In this document: positions 1-4,809 of the stretch, in pieces
How the letters are laid out: every line of letters starts with the position of its first letter
Numbering within the stretch: position 1 is the first letter of the stretch
Assembly: GCA_016873405.1 (NCBI GenBank)
Contig: VGXH01000125.1
Coordinates: forward strand, 1-6,042
Direction of reading: 5' to 3'
DNA length: 6,042 nucleotides
DNA from: a bacterium
GTDB lineage: Bacteria > Krumholzibacteriota > Krumholzibacteria > LZORAL124-64-63
The notes under the pieces: generated by a model
Told to the model about the DNA's origin: nothing
The model's database searches: none
The model's input: only the letters and a program-made list of their open reading frames with translations
Made by a program: the position numbers and the translations under genes

Positions 1-390
1 CCCCGCGATCTCTTCGCGCCGGCGGCCGCGCGCCTGGCGCTGGGCGAGCCGCCGGCGCTGCTGGGCCCGGCCGCCGAGCCCGCCGCCCTCGGCAGCCTGC
101 CCGCGGGCGGCCCGGGACCGCGCCTGGTCTGGGTCGACCGCTTCGGCAACGGCATCAGCGACCTTGCCGCCGACGGCGACGACGCCGCGCGCCTGGCGGC
201 GGGCGCCCGGCTGCTTGTCGCCGGGACGGCGGTGCCCGGCCCGTTCGCCTGCTATGCCGAAGCGCCGGCGGGTCGTCCCTTCTGGTACTGGGGCAGCGGC
301 GGCACCCTGGAGATCGCGGTGACCGGCGGCAGCGCCGCCGCCGCGCTGGGACTGCGGCCGGGACTGGCCCTGTCGGTGACGGTTCCGTAA
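1..390 (+). CDS. SAM hydroxide adenosyltransferase (DUF62), C-terminal part, 5' truncated
   Basis: This is the last 129 residues of a protein whose start lies before the window; frame 1 is open from base 1 to the TAA at 388-390. Proteins of this family are usually about 250-280 residues and hydrolyse S-adenosylmethionine to adenosine and L-methionine; the same fold includes the SAM-dependent chlorinases and fluorinase. Visible landmarks are the inter-domain sequence RDLFAPAAARLALG (residues 2-15 of the fragment), the WVDRFGN motif (44-50) opening the C-terminal beta domain, and the closing block GTLEIAVTGGSAAAALGL, all typical of DUF62. Two positions look divergent: the usual TN after FGN is SD here, and the residue usually Asn before the Ser of the NSxGxxEIA motif is Gly, in YWGSGG. 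The catalytic N-terminal domain is not visible, so activity cannot be judged. Family assignment is firm; hydrolase rather than halogenase is inferred from the family majority. Confidence 0.85.
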   Translation, partial: PRDLFAPAAARLALGEPPALLGPAAEPAALGSLPAGGPGPRLVWVDRFGNGISDLAADGDDAARLAAGARLLVAGTAVPGPFACYAEAPAGRPFWYWGSGGTLEIAVTGGSAAAALGLRPGLALSVTVP

Positions 391-415
391 CTTTGGGGGA
401 CACCGGTCCCGAACC
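381..415 (+). other. nested inverted repeat between the SAM hydrolase and lipoprotein genes
   Basis: Outer arms GGTTC (381-385) and GAACC (411-415) enclose a perfect inner stem GGGAC (397-401) and GTCCC (406-410) with loop ACCG. The two 3' arms are contiguous, while 11 unpaired bases (386-396) separate the 5' arms. The structure spans the upstream stop codon and ends 9 bases before the lipoprotein Shine-Dalgarno. No T-tract follows, so an intrinsic terminator is unlikely. It could be a weak attenuator or RNA processing site, or chance in GC-rich DNA. Confidence 0.25.
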
Positions 416-434
416 GCTCCGCGTGGAGGAGACG

Positions 435-1199
435 ATGAGACGACTTCCGATCCCCGCCGCGACCCCCTTCGCCCTGCCGGCACTGGCGTTCGCGCTGTCC
501 GGTTGCGCCTCGCAGAAGATGGCGTTCCTCTACCCGAACGAGCGCGTGGACATGGCGCTGCTCGGCACGCGGGCGCCCGCGCTGTACATCGACACCGTCA
601 CCGACCTGCGGCCCTCCGTGCAACGTCAGGGCCAGGGGCATTTCCTCCACATCACGTTCCCCAAGGACGCCGCCTGGGAGGTGCCGGCCACGCGCATCTA
701 CGCCGACGCCCTGGCGCAGGATCTGGACCAGACCGGGCTGGTCGAACTGGTGCCGCTGCCCTCGCAGGCCGACTACCTGCTCTCGGCGGACCTGCTGTCG
801 TTCACCTGCGAACTGCAGCGGACGGCGATGTCGTACCTGCTGACGGGACTGATCGGCGGGGCGGTGGGCTTCGCCTTCGGCGACGATGCCTCGCATCGGG
901 CCAAGCTGGCGGTGGCGACCGCTGCGGTGGGGATGATGGCGATCCCGGTGCCCACGAACCATCGCGCGGAGGCCGAGGTGCGCTTGACGCTGCGCGACCG
1001 CGCCGGCGAGGTGGTCTGGCAGCGCGCCTGCCTGGGCGAGGTGGCCGACCGCTCGTACATCACGCCGACGGCGCGCCCGGACCAGGAACTGGTCACGCGC
1101 AACCTGACGCGCGCGACCAAGCGCGCGAACGCCTGCTTGTTCGGGCAGCTGCGGCAGTTCCTGCAGGAACGGGCGGAGGCCACCCCGACCGCCGACTGA
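435..1199 (+). CDS. outer-membrane-type lipoprotein of unknown function
   Basis: This encodes a 254-residue lipoprotein. The ATG at 435 was chosen because GGAGGAG (425-431) lies just upstream and it gives a compact signal peptide: MRRL, a hydrophobic core, and the lipobox LSGC with Cys24. A TTG at 393 would add 14 residues including acidic ones and lacks a Shine-Dalgarno. Residue +2 after Cys is Ala, not Asp; under the enterobacterial Lol rule this favours the outer membrane. After the lipobox come a strand region (about 48-57), a helix-like stretch (IYADALAQDLDQTGLVEL, about 88-105), a strand region (ADYLLSADLLSF), a glycine-rich hydrophobic segment (134-149), a second one (157-173), then EVRLTLRDRAGEVVW. 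This motif order loosely recalls YajG-like and other transport-auxiliary lipoproteins, but I do not recognise a specific family. It lies 44 bp behind the SAM hydrolase gene on the same strand, so co-transcription is possible. Confidence 0.8.
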   Translation: MRRLPIPAATPFALPALAFALSGCASQKMAFLYPNERVDMALLGTRAPALYIDTVTDLRPSVQRQGQGHFLHITFPKDAAWEVPATRIYADALAQDLDQTGLVELVPLPSQADYLLSADLLSFTCELQRTAMSYLLTGLIGGAVGFAFGDDASHRAKLAVATAAVGMMAIPVPTNHRAEAEVRLTLRDRAGEVVWQRACLGEVADRSYITPTARPDQELVTRNLTRATKRANACLFGQLRQFLQERAEATPTAD

Positions 1200-1204
1200 C
1201 GACC

Positions 1205-1218
1205 GGGCGGCGCTGCCC
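1205..1218. terminator. possible short hairpin between convergent genes (weak)
   Basis: The 27-bp gap between the convergent lipoprotein and PhoH genes holds a near-palindrome: GGGCG (1205-1209), loop GCGC (1210-1213), TGCCC (1214-1218), with one G-T pair. Its position would suit a bidirectional terminator, but there is no T-tract on either strand and the stem is only five pairs. The evidence is positional. Confidence 0.2.
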
Positions 1219-1226
1219 CGGCGGCG

Positions 1227-2576
1227 TCAGAGGAGCTCGGCCGCCAGCGAGGCCAGTTCGCTGCGCTCGCTCTTGGCCAGCGTGATGTGGCCGTGGATCG
1301 GATGCTGCTTGAAGCGTTCGACCACGTACGTCAGCCCGTTGGACGACGCGTCCAGGTACGGGTTGTCGATCTGGTAGGCATCCCCCGTCAGGATCACCTT
1401 CGAGTCCTCGCCCGCCCGGCTGACCACCGTCTTGACCTCGTGCGGCGTCAGATTCTGGGCCTCGTCGATGATGAAAAACACCTTCGGCAGGCTGCGACCG
1501 CGGATGTAGGTCACCGCCTCGGCCTCGACGACGCCCGTGTCGTACAGGTACTGCACCTTGTCGCCGGCGTGCTCGAGCTTCGGGTCGACCAGGAACTGCA
1601 GGTTGTCGGAGACCGGCTGCATCCAGCTGGTGAGCTTCTCGTCCTTGGTGCCCGGCAGGTAGCCGATGTCCTTGCCCAGCGGCATGATCGGCCGCGAGAC
1701 CATGATGCGCCGGTAGCGCTTCTCCTCGGCCACCAGCTGCAGGCCGACGGCCAGCGCCAGCAGCGTCTTGCCGGTGCCGGCCTGGCCCAGCATGGTGACC
1801 AGGCGGATGTCCTCGCGCATCAGCAGCTCCAGCGCGAACTGCTGCTGGAGATTGCGCGCGCCCAGGCCCCAGGGGTGGCTGTCGCCGTGCTGCAGGGCTT
1901 CGACCAGCCCGGAATCGGCGCGAAAGATGCCGCGCGCCGTGTGCTTCGGGTTGGCTTCGGACTTGAGCAGCACTCCCTCGTTCGGGCAGAGCGGCGCGCC
2001 CAGCTTCACCGGGCGCGAGGCGTAGAAGTCGTTGACCATCGCCTCGGGGACCAGGTGCTCGCTCCAGCCGGTGTAGAGCTCATCGAAGTTGACGATGCGG
2101 TTGAGGAAGTCCTCGGCGCGGATGCCCAGGGCGTCCGCCTTGACGCGCGCGTTGATGTCCTTGGTGACGAAGGTGACGTTCGCGCCGGCCGCGTGCATGG
2201 CCACCGCCGCGGCCAGGATGCGGTTGTCCGGCTGGTTGCGGTCCATGCCGGTGGGCAGGTACTCCGTGAAGCTGCTGACCAGGATGCGCAGCGTGCCGCC
2301 GCCGGGCAGGGGCACGCCCTCGCTGAGCGACTTGCCGTCGCGCAGCGCGTCGATGTCGCGGATCACGCGCCGGGCGTTGCGGGCCTTCTCGTCGTTGCCG
2401 CGCTTGAAGCGGTCGAGCTCCTCCAGCACGTCGATCGTCAGGATGAGGTTGTGCTCCTCGAACGCGTGCAGGCTGTCGGCGTCGTGCAGCAGGACGTTCG
2501 TGTCGAGCAGGAAACCGCGGCCGGCGGGGACGGGGATGCCGGTTTCCTCCCGGCGATGACCGTTGCGGACGTCCAC
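1227..2576 (-). CDS. phoH2: PhoH2-type PIN domain-PhoH ATPase fusion (ribonuclease/RNA helicase)
   Basis: This 449-residue protein has an N-terminal PIN nuclease domain (about 20-165) joined to a PhoH P-loop ATPase (about 225-449), the PhoH2/YlaK architecture. Characterised PhoH2 proteins unwind and cleave RNA in an ATP-dependent manner. Candidate acidic metal-binding residues of the PIN domain are present: Asp25 in LLDTNVLLHD, Glu52/Glu53 in LEELDRFK, Asp117 in PDNRIL and Asp140 in VTKDINAR. The ATPase has Walker A GQAGTGKT (264-271), Walker B VFFIIDEAQ (366-374) and the LTGDAYQID block (396-404). The length is normal and nothing is broken, so it should be active. The start is GTG at 2576, preceded by GGGAGGG with a 5-base spacer; it leaves a short 20-residue lead before the PIN domain. 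It is cytoplasmic. The gene stands alone on the minus strand, convergent with the lipoprotein gene and divergent from the M23 gene. No phosphate-regulon gene is adjacent, so a phosphate-starvation role is not indicated here. Confidence 0.95.
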   Translation of the reverse strand: MDVRNGHRREETGIPVPAGRGFLLDTNVLLHDADSLHAFEEHNLILTIDVLEELDRFKRGNDEKARNARRVIRDIDALRDGKSLSEGVPLPGGGTLRILVSSFTEYLPTGMDRNQPDNRILAAAVAMHAAGANVTFVTKDINARVKADALGIRAEDFLNRIVNFDELYTGWSEHLVPEAMVNDFYASRPVKLGAPLCPNEGVLLKSEANPKHTARGIFRADSGLVEALQHGDSHPWGLGARNLQQQFALELLMREDIRLVTMLGQAGTGKTLLALAVGLQLVAEEKRYRRIMVSRPIMPLGKDIGYLPGTKDEKLTSWMQPVSDNLQFLVDPKLEHAGDKVQYLYDTGVVEAEAVTYIRGRSLPKVFFIIDEAQNLTPHEVKTVVSRAGEDSKVILTGDAYQIDNPYLDASSNGLTYVVERFKQHPIHGHITLAKSERSELASLAAELL

Positions 2577-2630
2577 GGGGTCCCTCCCTGGTCTGGTGCC
2601 GCGGCGCGGGGCGCCGCCTGGCGGCTGCGC

Positions 2631-2648
2631 GGGCCGCTCCGGCGGCCC
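2631..2648. other. perfect inverted repeat in the phoH2 leader
   Basis: GGGCCGC (2631-2637) and GCGGCCC (2642-2648) form a 7-bp perfect stem with a 4-base loop. A second, weaker dyad, GCCGC (2613-2617) and GCGGC (2621-2625), lies nearer the gene. If the minus-strand promoter at 2655-2683 is real, transcription would start near 2648 and the phoH2 mRNA would begin almost exactly with this hairpin. It could stabilise the 5' end or serve as an operator; chance formation in GC-rich DNA is plausible. Confidence 0.35.
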
Positions 2649-2654
2649 GTGACC

Positions 2655-2683
2655 ATGGTAGCGCCGGGTTCGCGCCTTGTCCC
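2655..2683 (-). promoter_or_regulatory. candidate sigma70-type promoter for phoH2
   Basis: Read on the minus strand, GGGACA (2683-2678) is followed after a 17-base spacer by TACCAT (2660-2655). Each box matches 4 of 6 consensus positions, and the spacing is optimal. The predicted start near 2648 gives a leader of about 70 bases to the GTG at 2576. The region is less GC-rich than its surroundings. No transcription data are available and the organism's sigma preferences are unknown. Confidence 0.4.
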
Positions 2684-2706
2684 CTGCTCATTGCGGGTGC
2701 TAGAGT
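2677..2706 (+). promoter_or_regulatory. candidate extended -10 promoter for the M23 peptidase gene
   Basis: TTGTCC (2677-2682) and TAGAGT (2701-2706) are separated by 18 bases, each matching 4 of 6 consensus positions. TGC (2698-2700) directly before the -10 box makes an extended -10 element. The predicted start near 2713 gives a leader of about 32 bases to the ATG at 2745. Its -35 box overlaps the -35 box of the opposing phoH2 promoter by five bases. Confidence 0.5.
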
Positions 2707-2723
2707 GCGGCGGTCGTCGCCGC
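2707..2723. other. inverted repeat immediately downstream of the M23 gene -10 box
   Basis: GCGGCG (2707-2712) and CGCCGC (2718-2723) form a 6-bp perfect dyad with a 5-base centre, beginning at the base after the predicted -10 box and spanning the predicted start site. This position would suit a repressor operator. The dyad is simple GC-rich sequence, so chance is a real alternative. Confidence 0.3.
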
Positions 2724-2744
2724 CAACACCCGGTCGAGGAGCCG

Positions 2745-4670
2745 ATGCGCGCGAAACCGGACCGCCACCTTCATCGGCCGCCCGCGCCGGGACTTGCCCT
2801 GATTCTGCTGGCGCTCTGGCTGCCGGCGCTGCCCGGCTTCGCGGGGGCGGCCCCGCGGGGCGGCGACGGGGCCGCGGCGGCCCCACCGGCGGCGGAGTCT
2901 GTGGCGCCGCTGTGGCCGCTGGACCTGCCTGCGCGCTGGCTGACCAGCAACTTCATGGAGTACCGGGGCGGGCGCTTCCATGCCGGCCTCGACTTCAAGA
3001 CCCGCGAGCGCGAGGGCTTCCCCGCCCACGCCGTGGAGGACGGGTGGATCGAGCGGGTGCGCGTGACTGCCGGCGGCTACGGGCGCGCGCTCTACCTGCG
3101 CTCGGCAGTCGGCGGCCGCACCTACGTCTACGCCCACCTGGCGCGGTTCGCCGACGAGGTCGAGAACCTGGTCGCGGCCCGGCAGGCCGCCGACGGCGGC
3201 TACCGCGTGGAGTTCGACCTGGCGCCGGGCGCAGTGCCGGTCGCGCGGGGCCAGGCCGTCGGGCTGACCGGCCAGAGCGGCACGACCGGGCCGCACCTGC
3301 ACTTCGAGGTGCGCGACGCGGGCGGCCGGCCGCTCGACCCGCTGGTAACGGGCTTCGCGGTGCGCGACACCATCGCCCCGGTGATCGGTCACGTGCGGGC
3401 GGTGGCCGGCGGCGCCACGGCGCGCCTGGCCGGCGGCGCCACCTCGGCGCTGCTGGCCGTCAGCGGCGGCGCGGGCGCCGCCGCGGCGCCGCTGCGCGTG
3501 TCCGGGCCGGTGGCCCTCAGCGCCAGCGTCGTGGAAGCCACCGACGCGGCCGGGCACCGGCTGGAGCCGTGGCGCCTGGAACTGGCGCTCGACGGCCGGG
3601 TCGTCTATCGCCGCGACAACGAGACCTTCGACTTCGCCGACAACGCGCAGCAGCGGCTCGAGTGGCTGGAGACCGGAACGCTGCGCGAGCAGTGGCTGCA
3701 CCGCCACCCCGCAGTGACGGTGCCCGGGCGCGAGGGCGGGCTCTGGTACGCCGGCCCCGACGGCACCGGCCTGCCGCCCGGCCGCCACCATTGCGAACTG
3801 CGGGCCATCGACCGCGCCGGCAACCGGGCGCAGGCCGCCTGGGACCTGGATGTGCTGCCGGCGGGGCAGGACCCGGGGCCGGCCGGCGGCGGCTGGGCGC
3901 CCGAGGACGTCCACCTGTCGCTGGCGGTCAACCCCAACGACACCATCGTCCTGGCCCCGCTCTTTGATGTGGTGCCCGAAGGCGCCCGTCCGTTCGTCAC
4001 GCGTCCCGGCCCGCGGACGGGACAGCCGCTGCTCGCGGAGACGACCCTGGCGACGGTGCCGGGCGCCCAGCCGGATCCGGCGCAGGCAGCCCAGGCCGCG
4101 CGCCAGGGCCTCGTGCCGCTGGGGCGGTGCGTCACCTGGGCGGCGGCGACTTGGCCGGCCAGCGCGGACGTCGTGGTGGACCTGCCGGACGGCATCGCGC
4201 CCGCCGACGCCGGCGTGTTCCTGTTCCGCTGGAACGGGGAGGCCTGGCTGCCGGCGGGGCCGCCGCAAGGCCCGGCCGCGCCCGGCGGCCCTGCGCGCTT
4301 CGGGCTGCCGCAGCCCGGCACCTACGCGGCGCTGACCGACACGACGCCGCCGGTGATCGACGATCGCGCGCTGCGCGCGGGCCCGCACCCGGGCTGGGGC
4401 CCGCCGGTGCCGGGGCTGACGCCGCCGCGCTGGGAGGCGCTCGCCGTGCCCGTGCGCGACGACGGCGCCGGCGTGGACCCCGCCTCGCTGCGAGCGCTGT
4501 GGGACGGCCGCGCGCTCGTCGTGGAGCCGGACCTGCCGCGCGACCGGGTCCTGGTGCACGTGCCCGACGACGCGGCCGCGGGCCCACACGTCCTGGAACT
4601 GGAGGTCGCCGACGCGCTCGGCCGGCGCGCGCGGGCCACGGTCGCGGTCGCGTGCGCGCGGAACCCGTGA
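2745..4670 (+). CDS. secreted M23 family metallopeptidase with C-terminal Ig-like modules
   Basis: This 641-residue exported protein starts at ATG 2745, with GAGGAG at 2736-2741. A signal peptide follows: basic N-region, hydrophobic core at about 17-30, and a probable cleavage site at AGA near residue 35. The M23 domain (about 60-200) carries HAGLD (His79, Asp83), YAHL (His131) and GPHLHFE (His184, His186), the full zinc and catalytic set, so it is predicted to be an active peptidoglycan endopeptidase in the envelope. Between YAHL and GPHLH is the longer loop of the FCB-type clade rather than the compact LytM form. Next come an Ala/Gly-rich linker (about 215-245), a beta module ending in HHCELRAIDRAGN (about 349-360), a segment with VVDLPDG and RWNGEAW ending in DTTPPV (about 455-537), and a terminal Ig-like module opening with VRDDGAGVDP (about 570-635). 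An in-frame ATG at 2655 is disfavoured because it precedes the promoter and spoils the signal peptide. Frames upstream remain open through antisense of phoH2, without significance. Confidence 0.93.
   Translation: MRAKPDRHLHRPPAPGLALILLALWLPALPGFAGAAPRGGDGAAAAPPAAESVAPLWPLDLPARWLTSNFMEYRGGRFHAGLDFKTREREGFPAHAVEDGWIERVRVTAGGYGRALYLRSAVGGRTYVYAHLARFADEVENLVAARQAADGGYRVEFDLAPGAVPVARGQAVGLTGQSGTTGPHLHFEVRDAGGRPLDPLVTGFAVRDTIAPVIGHVRAVAGGATARLAGGATSALLAVSGGAGAAAAPLRVSGPVALSASVVEATDAAGHRLEPWRLELALDGRVVYRRDNETFDFADNAQQRLEWLETGTLREQWLHRHPAVTVPGREGGLWYAGPDGTGLPPGRHHCELRAIDRAGNRAQAAWDLDVLPAGQDPGPAGGGWAPEDVHLSLAVNPNDTIVLAPLFDVVPEGARPFVTRPGPRTGQPLLAETTLATVPGAQPDPAQAAQAARQGLVPLGRCVTWAAATWPASADVVVDLPDGIAPADAGVFLFRWNGEAWLPAGPPQGPAAPGGPARFGLPQPGTYAALTDTTPPVIDDRALRAGPHPGWGPPVPGLTPPRWEALAVPVRDDGAGVDPASLRALWDGRALVVEPDLPRDRVLVHVPDDAAAGPHVLELEVADALGRRARATVAVACARNP
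3404..3442 (+). repeat. short in-frame direct repeat in the M23 protein linker
   Basis: The 15-base sequence GGCCGGCGGCGCCAC occurs at 3404-3418 and again at 3428-3442, a 24-base period that keeps frame and duplicates AGGAT eight residues apart. It sits in the Ala/Gly-rich linker after the peptidase domain. It looks like a local slippage duplication in low-complexity coding sequence. Confidence 0.6.
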
Positions 4671-4767
4671 GACCGCGGCAGGCGAGCTTTGCGACATGGC
4701 GGGGGGAACGCCCGGGGCTTAACATGCGCGGGTTGTCGGCATTCCCGCCCGAGAAGAACCATCCCCA

Positions 4768-4804
4768 GGGAGGACCGGCGCCCGCGGCCGGCTCCCGCCA
4801 GGAG
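4768..4804 (+). promoter_or_regulatory. leader hairpin next to the glycosyltransferase ribosome binding site
   Basis: GGGAG (4768-4772) plus CCGGC (4775-4779) pair with GCCGG (4787-4791) plus CTCCC (4792-4796): ten base pairs with a 2-base bulge and a 7-base loop. Three bases later comes the real Shine-Dalgarno AGGAG (4800-4804), five bases before the ATG at 4810. The CTCC at 4792-4795 could instead pair with GGAG at 4801-4804 and mask the ribosome binding site, so two exclusive folds are possible. The upstream GGGAGGA resembles a Shine-Dalgarno but has no start codon at suitable distance. The pairing is seen in the sequence; a regulatory role is inference. Confidence 0.35.
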
Positions 4805-4809
4805 CATGC

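Noticed and set aside
252..962. A 236-codon minus-strand frame opposite the SAM hydrolase and lipoprotein genes
   Set aside because: No domain, biased composition, and it overlaps two genes with recognisable features on the other strand.
1287..4670. A 1127-codon open frame on the plus strand covering antisense of phoH2 and continuing in phase into the M23 gene
   Set aside because: The part before 2745 is codon-aligned antisense of phoH2. It stays open because TTA, CTA and TCA codons are avoided in such GC-rich coding sequence. Its translation is low-complexity with no recognisable domain, and the real M23 start with Shine-Dalgarno and signal peptide is at 2745.
2700..4697. A 665-codon open frame on the minus strand opposite the M23 gene
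   Set aside because: It is codon-aligned antisense of a clear M23 protein, rich in Arg/Ala/Gly, with no domain. It is a compositional shadow.
4697..4712. A sigma54-like GG-N10-GC arrangement (TGG at 4697, GC at 4710-4711)
   Set aside because: Only the minimal GG and GC dinucleotides match; the TTGC portion of the -12 element is absent, and such spacing is frequent by chance in GC-rich DNA.
4671..4720. A terminator after the M23 gene
   Set aside because: Only a 4-bp stem (GGCG 4698-4701 with CGCC 4709-4712) is present and no T-tract follows.
4689..4725. TTGCGA (4689-4694) and TAACAT (4720-4725) as a promoter for the glycosyltransferase
   Set aside because: The spacer is 25 bases, far too long for sigma70, and no -35-like box lies 16-18 bases upstream of TAACAT. 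The -10-like box alone is too weak to call.
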